Shown: piece after piece, positions 57,418-64,000 of the stretch
Layout: each line of letters starts with the position of its first letter
Numbering within the stretch: the stretch's first letter is position 1
Origin: Microbacterium sp. PM5
GTDB lineage: Bacteria > Actinomycetota > Actinomycetes > Actinomycetales > Microbacteriaceae
Reading direction: 5' to 3'
Assembly: GCF_003293595.1 (NCBI RefSeq)
Contig: NZ_CP022162.1
Span: forward strand, 961,737 to 1,025,736
Length of the DNA: 64,000 nucleotides
Notes under the pieces: model-generated
Databases searched by the model: none
The model's input: only the letters and a program-made list of their open reading frames with translations
Told to the model about the DNA's origin: nothing
Program-made: the position numbers and the translations under genes

Positions 57418-57490
57418 TGGGCCCTGCCGGGATCGAACCGACGACATCCACGGTGTAAACGTGGCGCTCTACCAGCTGAGCTAAAGGCCC
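57418..57490 (-). tRNA. tRNA-Val (TAC)
   Basis: On the minus strand the acceptor GGGCCTT (57490-57484) pairs with AGGGCCC (57425-57419), with one T-G pair; discriminator A at 57418. The anticodon stem CCACG / CGTGG encloses loop TTTACAC with anticodon TAC at 57457-57455. CCA is not encoded. It lies 30 bases after the permease stop on the same strand. Confidence 0.96.
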
Positions 57491-57520
57491 TGACGTCGAC
57501 AGTCTACGAGTTCGCGGTGC

Positions 57521-59023
57521 TCACTCGTCGCGTCCGACCACCGTCGGCTCCGCGGGATTGAGATACGGATCGCCGTCACGGCCGAGCCGGGAGTGCCCAC
57601 GCGAGTAGGCGACGTAGACCACGACGCCGATGACCAGCCACACGAGGAATCGCAGCCACGTCTCCACCGTCAGGTTGAGCATCAGATAGAGACAGATCAG
57701 CGCGGCCAGAAGCGGCAGGACGGGGCTCCAGGGCACGCGGAAGCCCCGCTTCAGATCCGGCCGGGTGCGGCGCAGCACGACCACTCCGACCGAGACGAGC
57801 ACGAACGCCGACAGCGTTCCGATGTTGACCATCTCCTCGAGGACTCCGACGGGGGTGAGCCCGGCCACAAGTGCGACGACCACGGTGACGATGATCGAGA
57901 TGACCCATGGTGTGCGCCGCGTCGGGTGCACCTTCGCGAGCTGCTGGGGGAGCAGGCCGTCGCGCGACATTGCGAAGATGATGCGGGTCGCACCGATGAG
58001 CAACGTGAGCACGACGGTCGTCAGACCGGCGACGGCTCCCGCGGAGATCACCGTCGCCATCCAGGTCTGCCCATGGAAAGCGAAGGCGTTCGCGAGCGCC
58101 GCGGCCGGGTCGAGCTCGTCGAAGCGCACCATGCCCGTCACGACGAGCGCCACCGCGCAGTACAGCAGCGTGCAGATCGCAAGAGACGCGATGATGCCGA
58201 TGGGAAGGTCCCGCTGCGGGTTCTTGGTCTCCTCCGCCGTGGTGGCGACCACATCGAACCCGATGTACGCGAAGAACACGAGCGCGGCTCCGGCGAAGAT
58301 GCCGCCGACACCGAACGCCATGGGCGCCGAGCCGGAGATGAACTGCAGCAGCGGCTGCATGAGGCCCGTCGCGGCCTCGCGCGGCGCGGCATCCGGGATG
58401 AACGGCGAGTAGTTCGCGGGGTTGACGAACATGATCCCCGCGACGATCACGAACAAGACGATGAAGAGCTTCACCCCGACCAGCACGAGGTTCACGCGCA
58501 TCGATTCGCGGATGCCGAGTGTCATGAGGGCACCGAGCACGACGACGAGGACGATCGCCATCACATCGACCGCACCCCCGTAGCCGATCACGGCGGGCAG
58601 CGGGATGCCGAGCTGCCCGAGGAGAACGCCGAGGTAAGCGCTCCAGCCCTGAGCCACGACGCTCGCACCGAGGAACATCTCGAGGATGAGATCCCACCCG
58701 ATGATCCAGGCGAACAGCTCGCCGAGCGACGCGTAGGAGAACGTGTACGCGGATCCCGAGACGGGCACCGTGGAGGCGAACTCGGCGTAGCACATCGCCG
58801 CCAAGGCGCACGCGATCGCCGCGATGACGAAGCTGACGACGACGGCGGGGCCGGCGACCTCATGGGCGGCGCGACCCGTGAGCGTGAAGATGCCGGCGCC
58901 GATCACGACACCGACGCCGAAGACCGTGAGATCGAGGGCTGACAGCGACTTGCGGAGCCGGAACTCCGGCGCTTCGGTGTCGGCGATGGACCGTTCGATC
59001 GACTTCGTGCGCATCAGGCTCAT
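57521..59023 (-). CDS. APC family amino acid permease
   Basis: A 500-residue permease with about 12 hydrophobic helices, similar to the cationic amino acid transporter (CAT/YfnA) branch. Start: IERSIADTEAPEFRLRKSLSALDLTVFGVGVVIGAGIFTLTG, with the GxGIGAGIF-type substrate motif. Later AMCYAEFASTVPVSGSAYTFSY and FFAYIGFDVVATTAEETKNPQRDLPIGI are typical. ATG 59023 follows GGGAG at five bases; the longer frame overlaps the divergent gene. The substrate is probably a basic or branched amino acid, not determinable here. tRNA-Val lies just downstream. Confidence 0.9.
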   Translation of the reverse strand: MSLMRTKSIERSIADTEAPEFRLRKSLSALDLTVFGVGVVIGAGIFTLTGRAAHEVAGPAVVVSFVIAAIACALAAMCYAEFASTVPVSGSAYTFSYASLGELFAWIIGWDLILEMFLGASVVAQGWSAYLGVLLGQLGIPLPAVIGYGGAVDVMAIVLVVVLGALMTLGIRESMRVNLVLVGVKLFIVLFVIVAGIMFVNPANYSPFIPDAAPREAATGLMQPLLQFISGSAPMAFGVGGIFAGAALVFFAYIGFDVVATTAEETKNPQRDLPIGIIASLAICTLLYCAVALVVTGMVRFDELDPAAALANAFAFHGQTWMATVISAGAVAGLTTVVLTLLIGATRIIFAMSRDGLLPQQLAKVHPTRRTPWVISIIVTVVVALVAGLTPVGVLEEMVNIGTLSAFVLVSVGVVVLRRTRPDLKRGFRVPWSPVLPLLAALICLYLMLNLTVETWLRFLVWLVIGVVVYVAYSRGHSRLGRDGDPYLNPAEPTVVGRDE

Positions 59024-59128
59024 GGCGTCTCCCTGCGAGAACGAACGGCACCCTCGCAGCGCCGCGGTTGGTGTGGTCATGCTAGTGGGGCGCGACCTCA
59101 CCGGGGATGCACTGTCCACGTGTCGCGG

Positions 59129-59134
59129 TAGGTT
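59129..59134 (+). promoter_or_regulatory. -10 hexamer TAGGTT of zinc-ribbon gene
   Basis: TAGGTT six bases before the GTG at 59141; the transcript should also carry the overlapping DNA polymerase gene. Confidence 0.6.
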
Positions 59135-59140
59135 GGGACC

Positions 59141-59872
59141 GTGAAGTCCCGACCCGCAGACCAGCAGCTCCTGCTCGAACTCGCCAACCTCGACGGCGTG
59201 ATCCGGGCCGCCGAGCACGCCCGCCGCACCCCCGAGCAGGCCGGTCGCGTCCAAGAGCTGCTCGCTCGCCGGCAGAGCCTGTCCGCGGAACTGACGACGC
59301 TGTTGGGGCGCCGCGACGACATCACCGCCGAACTGGCGCGGGTGGAGTCGGACGTCGCCGTGGTCGAGGCGCGGGCCGCCCGAGATGCCGAACGACTCGC
59401 GTCGTCGGCGAACGCCAAGGAAGCTCAGGGCCTCGAGCACGAACTGGCCTCGCTCGCCAATCGCAAGAGCGACCTCGAAGACGCCGAGCTCGAACTGATG
59501 GAGCAGCTCGATGCCGCCCAGACCGCCGTTTCCGCAAAGGAAGAGACGATCGCCGCGGTGAACGAGGAGGGCGCTCGTCTCAGCGCGGCGGCGAAGGACG
59601 CGGTGGCGGCGGCCGCCGCCCGGGGGGAGGCGGCGACCCGCGACCGCGCCGCGGTCGCCGCGCGCGTACCCGCCGATCTGCTGGCGATGTACGAGCGTCT
59701 CGCTGCCCGCGGCGTCGGAGCCGGCCTGTTGCACCGTAAGACGTGCGAGGCGTGCCGCATGGTGCTGTCCGGAACCGATCTGCAGACGATTCGACAGGCC
59801 TCCGACGATGACGTCGTGACCTGCCCGGAGTGCGGGGCGATTCTGGTACGCACCAACGAATCGGGGCTGTGA
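59141..59872 (+). CDS. Coiled-coil protein with C-terminal C4 zinc ribbon (CT398/HflN-like)
   Basis: A 243-residue protein. Residues about 5-180 form a long helical hairpin rich in Ala, Glu and Leu (for example LLARRQSLSAELTTLLGRRDD and LASLANRKSDLEDAELELMEQ). The C-terminal zinc ribbon has four cysteines: CEAC and CPEC, separated by about 30 residues. The family is widespread and its role is not settled; links to RNA or flagellar functions have been proposed for relatives. The start GTG lies six bases after TAGGTT. The stop overlaps the polymerase GTG by four bases, so they are translationally coupled. Confidence 0.88.
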   Translation: MKSRPADQQLLLELANLDGVIRAAEHARRTPEQAGRVQELLARRQSLSAELTTLLGRRDDITAELARVESDVAVVEARAARDAERLASSANAKEAQGLEHELASLANRKSDLEDAELELMEQLDAAQTAVSAKEETIAAVNEEGARLSAAAKDAVAAAAARGEAATRDRAAVAARVPADLLAMYERLAARGVGAGLLHRKTCEACRMVLSGTDLQTIRQASDDDVVTCPECGAILVRTNESGL

Positions 59873-61596
59873 CGACCAGCAGCGCGGCGGCGATCGCGCC
59901 GCGCTGGCGACTCGTGGCGAGCGAGGGCGACACCGTCGTCATCACGACGGTCGACGCCGACCTCGACGTCACGGACGTGCAGCGCCGCTCACGGGAGAAC
60001 TGGTGGGACGCGGACGAGGCCGGCACACGATGGGTGTGGTCGGATACGAATCGTTGGTATCCCGGCATCCTGGACGCGCGATCGGTGGTCGCGCGGTGTC
60101 ACGATCTTCGCCTGACCCACGCGATCCTCCGCCGCAGTGCGCTCGTCACCGACCCGGATGCCCTTCGGACAGCGACGCAGTGGGATGTTGCTGCCACAGA
60201 GGAGGTGCCGCCCGTGACGGTGCCCACCCTTTTCGACGTCGAGGCCACTGTCCCCGCCGGCGTCCCGGATGATCCGGACGAGGTGCTCGCGGAGTTCCGC
60301 CGGCAGCAGCAGGCTGTTCGCAGCTCATCCGAGGCCGCGCGGTTGCGCCTGCTCGTGGCGGCGGAGTCAGCCGGAGCGCTCCTGGCCGTCGAGATGCACA
60401 GCGCCGGACTGCCCTGGGATCGGGGGACCCACGAGCACATCCTGGAGGAGACGCTCGGCACACGTCCGCCCCCGGGAGAACAGCCCGAACGCGTGCGCGA
60501 GGCCGCGGCGCGGGTCCGCGAGGCGCTCCAGGATCCGACGGCGAATCTCGACTCCCAGCCCAAGCTGCTACGCAGCCTTCATCGCGTCGGCATCGCCGCG
60601 GACTCCACGAATCGATGGGAGCTCGCCGAGTACGACCATCCCGCGATCGCCCCACTGCTCGTCTACAAGAAGCTCACGCGGTTGATGAGCGCCAATGGCT
60701 GGGGGTGGCTCGACGAGTGGGCGCCCCACGGTCGATTCCGTCCCGTGTACGTTCCCGGCGGCGTCGTCACCGGACGGTGGGCATCGTCCGGGGGCGGAGC
60801 GCTGCAGATCCCGCGCCAGCTGCGCCCCGCGGTGCGCGCAGACCCCGGCTGGTGTCTCATCGTCGCGGACGTGGCTCAGCTGGAACCGCGGGTCCTGGCG
60901 GCGATGTCCTCAGACGAGGCCCTCGCCGCCGCGGCGCGCGGACAGGACCTGTACGAGGGCATCGTCAGCAGCGGTGTCGTCCACACGCGGCAAGAGGCGA
61001 AGATCGCCGTCTTGGGGGCGATGTACGGCGCGACGACGGGTGACAGCGGACGGCTGGTGCCTGCCCTGCGACGCGCTTACCCTCGCGCGATGGGTCTCGT
61101 GGATGCCGCCGCGGCGACGGGGGAGCAGGGCGGCGTGGTCTCGACCTGGCTCGGACGGACCAGTCCCGGCGCATCGACGCACTGGCGCGACATCCAGTCC
61201 GCCGCCGCGCTGCCGGAGGCGACGGAGAGCGATCGGACGCGGGCACGGCGCGCCGCACGCGATCGCGGGCGTTTCACCCGCAACTTCGTCGTGCAGGGCA
61301 CGGCAGCCGAGTGGGCGCTCGCGTGGCTCGCCGACCTCCGTGGTCGACTGGCGGCGCTCCCGCCGGTCGACGAGAGGGATGCGGCACGGAACTCCGGGGC
61401 CGTATTCGAGCGGCGTCCGCACCTGGCCTTCTTCCTGCACGACGAGATCATCGTCCATACACCTGTCGTGCACGCCGACGCCGTGGCCGACGCCGTGGGT
61501 CAGGCCGCCGACGGCGCAGCGCGCCTGCTCTTCGGACGGTTTCCGGTCGACTTCCCCCTCGACCTCCGCATCGCGCAGGACGCCGCCAAGAGCTGA
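59869..61596 (+). CDS. Family A DNA polymerase-like protein (bifunctional 3'-5' exonuclease/DNA polymerase)
   Basis: A 575-residue protein related to the Klenow part of DNA polymerase I but much shorter than PolA. Motif A is IVADVAQLEPRVLA with Asp334; motif B/O-helix is RQEAKIAVLGAMYGATTG; motif C is LHDEIIVH with Asp525. GRWASSGGGALQIPRQLR is the template-binding region. The N-terminal 200 residues should hold the 3'-5' exonuclease fold, but I cannot see the usual acidic triad, so that activity is doubtful. Motif A differs from PolA DYSQIELR at several places. It overlaps the zinc-ribbon gene by four bases (GTGA). Confidence 0.88.
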   Translation: MTTSSAAAIAPRWRLVASEGDTVVITTVDADLDVTDVQRRSRENWWDADEAGTRWVWSDTNRWYPGILDARSVVARCHDLRLTHAILRRSALVTDPDALRTATQWDVAATEEVPPVTVPTLFDVEATVPAGVPDDPDEVLAEFRRQQQAVRSSSEAARLRLLVAAESAGALLAVEMHSAGLPWDRGTHEHILEETLGTRPPPGEQPERVREAAARVREALQDPTANLDSQPKLLRSLHRVGIAADSTNRWELAEYDHPAIAPLLVYKKLTRLMSANGWGWLDEWAPHGRFRPVYVPGGVVTGRWASSGGGALQIPRQLRPAVRADPGWCLIVADVAQLEPRVLAAMSSDEALAAAARGQDLYEGIVSSGVVHTRQEAKIAVLGAMYGATTGDSGRLVPALRRAYPRAMGLVDAAAATGEQGGVVSTWLGRTSPGASTHWRDIQSAAALPEATESDRTRARRAARDRGRFTRNFVVQGTAAEWALAWLADLRGRLAALPPVDERDAARNSGAVFERRPHLAFFLHDEIIVHTPVVHADAVADAVGQAADGAARLLFGRFPVDFPLDLRIAQDAAKS

Positions 61597-61627
61597 CCGC
61601 GGCAGCACCGTCCGCACCCGCTCGCCC

Positions 61628-63415
61628 TCAGCCGCACGCCGTCGACGCCACCTCGGCGACGCTGACGTCGTTCATCATCGGCGTGTGCACGAGCACCGGT
61701 CGCAGCTGCGCGCCGTTCTTCGCGACGAACCCGAACGCGAGCGTCTTCTGCTCGCCGGGCCGCAGCGTCACCCGCGCCAACGAGGCGGAGGAGTCACTGC
61801 CGTCGGCCGCGGTCGCGGACACGTCCACGCCGTCGAGCGTCACACCGCCGACGAACCACTCGCGGGGGACCATCACCGTCACATCGGTCGTGATATCGCC
61901 GGGCGCGGCGGGATTCGCTGCTCCCGTCATCGATTCCGCGAACGTGCGCGCGCCGGCCGGCGCAGCGCTTCTGAGAGTCACGGCGACCGTCACGTCGGCG
62001 GCGCCGTCCGCGCGGCACGTCCGCACGGACGCCGCGAGATCGACGTGGAGGAACGTGTCCATCTTTCCGGTCGTCGCGTCGTTGAAGTACACGCCCACGG
62101 CATCGGGCCCGGCAGCTCGGAACCTCCCCAGCGTTCCGGAGAACGCCCCGTCGGTCACCGCGACCTGTTCGTCACTGTGCGTGCTGAAGATCGAGATCCG
62201 CCCGTCGGCGACCGGCTTGGCGAGCGCTCGCACCCAGCGCAGGGGGTCGATGGGCGCAGACGTGATCTGAGCGAAAAGGCGGTCGAACAGGTCGCGCTGC
62301 ACCGCCGTCTGCTCGACGGGCGTCTTGTCGAGATACGGCGTGACGAGCACGTCACCCACGACATCGGCAGGATCGACGATCGTGCCGTCGCCGAGGGTGA
62401 TCGGTCCCGTGATCGTGAGCATCGCGGTGAGCACCGCAGGATCGATCGCAATCACCGCGTCTGGAGCCGGACGGCCGATCGACTGCCACCAGGCCGAGGC
62501 CAATCGGGCGCTCAGCGCGAAGTCAGTCGTCATGGTCGCGTTCATGACGAATCGTCCGGGGGACTGTCCGTAGAGAGTCACGAGATCAGCGGGCAGTTCT
62601 GCGATCGGCGTCTCGCGATGAGGGAACATGCTCGAGTCGACCTGGTCGACCACCGCGAGCCGGTCACCGTCGGCGCGCAGCAGGATGAACGATCCGGTGA
62701 TACCCCCACCCGTGCGCACTTCAGCCGAGTTCTGCACCATGACCAGGATCGATCGGGCCCCGTGCGCTCCCAGCATCGCCGGCAGGATCTGGGCGACCGA
62801 GGCTGCCTCCGCCATGGTCGGAGCCGCCGCGGCGACCGCAGCACGCAGACGCGCAGTCGCTGCCTCGACAGGCCCGACCAGACCCGCGGTCGACATGCCG
62901 CCCAACGACCCGTCGACACGCGAGAAGACCGCGGCGAAGTCGTCCACCGGCTGCGCGGCCGCCGACACCGCCGTCAGGTCGAACCCTCCCTCGCCGCTGC
63001 GCGACGGCGTCGAAACGTGCAGCACCGGTTGCGCGGCGACGGCGAGGTCGCGCACGCTCTCCGCGACGATGCGCACCGCCGCGGTGTTGGCTCCGATGAT
63101 CGGGACGGCTTCTGTGGCCCGCCAGATCGGATCGGTCGTCAACTCCGCCGCGCGACGCGCGTGCTGTTCGGCGTCGGTCACCACGGCGGCGAGTGCGTCG
63201 ACGTCGCCCGCCGCCATCGCCGAGCTCAGCCGCGGCTGGAGGGCGGCGACGTCGTCCAGCTCGCCTTTGGCCATCCACCCGCGGATGCCGAGCCACGCCA
63301 AGCCCAGCACGACGACGCCGACGGCGACCAGGACGACGGCCCCGATGCGACGCCGGCGGGAACGCCGGCGGTCGCGGTCGCGGTGCTGCGCTGAGCCGGT
63401 GGTGGCCTCAGTCAC
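61628..63415 (-). CDS. DUF4012 domain membrane protein
   Basis: A 595-residue protein of the DUF4012 family, unknown function, often found in cell envelope or polysaccharide loci. An Arg-rich cytoplasmic head is followed by one helix (about residues 25-47, IGAVVLVAVGVVVLGLAWLGI); the rest is extracellular. The domain contains ILVMVQNSAEVRTGGGITGSFILL and the ending VHTPMMNDVSVAEVASTACG. The GTG start at 63415 overlaps the upstream LPXTG gene by eight bases, so the two are coupled. It is convergent with the polymerase gene, 31 bases apart. Confidence 0.87.
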   Translation of the reverse strand: MTEATTGSAQHRDRDRRRSRRRRIGAVVLVAVGVVVLGLAWLGIRGWMAKGELDDVAALQPRLSSAMAAGDVDALAAVVTDAEQHARRAAELTTDPIWRATEAVPIIGANTAAVRIVAESVRDLAVAAQPVLHVSTPSRSGEGGFDLTAVSAAAQPVDDFAAVFSRVDGSLGGMSTAGLVGPVEAATARLRAAVAAAAPTMAEAASVAQILPAMLGAHGARSILVMVQNSAEVRTGGGITGSFILLRADGDRLAVVDQVDSSMFPHRETPIAELPADLVTLYGQSPGRFVMNATMTTDFALSARLASAWWQSIGRPAPDAVIAIDPAVLTAMLTITGPITLGDGTIVDPADVVGDVLVTPYLDKTPVEQTAVQRDLFDRLFAQITSAPIDPLRWVRALAKPVADGRISIFSTHSDEQVAVTDGAFSGTLGRFRAAGPDAVGVYFNDATTGKMDTFLHVDLAASVRTCRADGAADVTVAVTLRSAAPAGARTFAESMTGAANPAAPGDITTDVTVMVPREWFVGGVTLDGVDVSATAADGSDSSASLARVTLRPGEQKTLAFGFVAKNGAQLRPVLVHTPMMNDVSVAEVASTACG

Positions 63416-64000
63416 GGGCGCGACGGGTGCGGCGCACGTACAGCAGCACACCTCCACCGACGAGCAGGACGACCGCCCCGCCGAGGAGCGGAAGCACCGC
63501 GGCGACGTCGCCTCCCGTCGCCGGCAGCGACATGCCGGCCGCCGCGACGGCACCCGACATTCCGACACCCGCCGGATCGGTCAGGCACGCCGACGTGGAC
63601 GGCGGGTACGACAGGGCGACGCGCAGCGACGGGTTGACCTCCACAACAGCGGAGATGTCGCCCCGGGTCCACGCGAAGTTGCCCGACGATGCAACCCACT
63701 GACCGTTCTCGAACGCCCATCCGGGCCATCCGTTGCCGACGCCGTTCGCGTCGACGGACGCGCCGGGCCACAGGACGCGCCCCGACAGTCGCCCGTTGAC
63801 CAGCTCCCCGAGCGGGATCGTGGTCGACTGGTTGCCGTCGCTCAGCACGATGCGGGCCGTGTGGCTCGTGGCAAGTCCGCTCGGATCGGTCATGACGACC
63901 GAGTAGTTGATCCATGGAACGTCGGATTCGCACGACGGTGCGACCATCGTGCCGACCAAGGTCGGCGCCGGTGGCGTGTCGGGCCCGTACCCGTCGGAAT
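63408..64000 (-). CDS. LPXTG-anchored surface protein, 3' part
   Basis: The C-terminal part (about 197 residues) of a secreted protein; the frame is open to the window edge, so its start is outside. The end is a classic sorting signal: SLPATGGD, a hydrophobic helix (VLPLLGGAVVLLVGGGVLLYV) and the basic tail RRTRRARD. Before it come beta-rich Ig-like sequences with TARIVLSDG and GELVNGRLSGRVLWPG and two cysteines (APSCESD, SACLTDP) that may form a disulfide. No sortase gene is in the window. It overlaps the DUF4012 gene by eight bases. Confidence 0.85.
   Translation of the reverse strand, partial: SDGYGPDTPPAPTLVGTMVAPSCESDVPWINYSVVMTDPSGLATSHTARIVLSDGNQSTTIPLGELVNGRLSGRVLWPGASVDANGVGNGWPGWAFENGQWVASSGNFAWTRGDISAVVEVNPSLRVALSYPPSTSACLTDPAGVGMSGAVAAAGMSLPATGGDVAAVLPLLGGAVVLLVGGGVLLYVRRTRRARD

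Overview
This 64 kb window comes from the chromosome of a high-GC Gram-positive actinobacterium, most likely a Microbacterium or close Microbacteriaceae relative. This rests on the very high GC content, the many GTG starts, the actinobacterial gene orders hrcA-dnaJ-rsmE-HIT-phoH-ybeY-corC-era and aceE-fasR-fabD-fabH-acpP-fabF, the DUF3145 gene, and the long-form actinobacterial LeuA. The content is almost entirely core chromosome. I see no transposase, integrase, phage gene, CRISPR array or resistance island.

Layout. 1-4 kb: end of nadD, a membrane-anchored unknown, rsfS, tRNA-Ala(GGC) and a three-domain GlcNAc-type PTS permease. 4-6.5 kb (minus): SRAP protein, App1-like phosphatase, DedA protein. 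6.6-15 kb: pabB, leuS, comEA-comEC, holA, and rpsT facing them. 15-22 kb: an MFS transporter, a small hydrolase, and a 1582-residue secreted nuclease/5'-nucleotidase fusion with sorting-type motifs. 22.4-33.4 kb: lepA, a DUF1990 gene, hemW, hrcA behind a CIRCE operator, dnaJ, and the tightly overlapped run rsmE, HIT, phoH, ybeY, corC-like, era. 34-44 kb: a probable leucine attenuator with leader peptide, leuA, TRIC channel, recO, uppS, DsbA/FrnE, glutathione peroxidase, dusB, dgt, dnaG. 44.4-48.2 kb: an orphan ABC ATPase with altered catalytic motifs, tRNA-Asn(GTT), a VOC protein, def, a DMT transporter, tRNA-Met(CAT) and DUF3145. 48.4-56 kb (minus): the fatty acid synthesis operon with its PucR/FasR-type regulator and the pyruvate dehydrogenase E1 gene. 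56-64 kb: hydrolase/MarR divergent pair, tRNA-Val(TAC), amino-acid permease, zinc-ribbon coiled-coil protein, a family A DNA polymerase, a DUF4012 protein and the end of an LPXTG-anchored protein.

How the parts work together. Two physiological themes stand out. AceE makes acetyl-CoA, and its gene sits directly upstream of a fatty-acid regulator and the fab genes that consume it. The hrcA-to-era run joins heat-shock control, chaperone and ribosome maturation functions. A recurrent regulatory theme is a TANNNT -10 hexamer (often TAGGCT) ending 6-7 nt before the start codon, which predicts many leaderless mRNAs. One of these begins exactly at a 16-codon leader peptide with three consecutive Leu codons upstream of leuA. 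All functions are inferred from reading the sequence; no database search was run.
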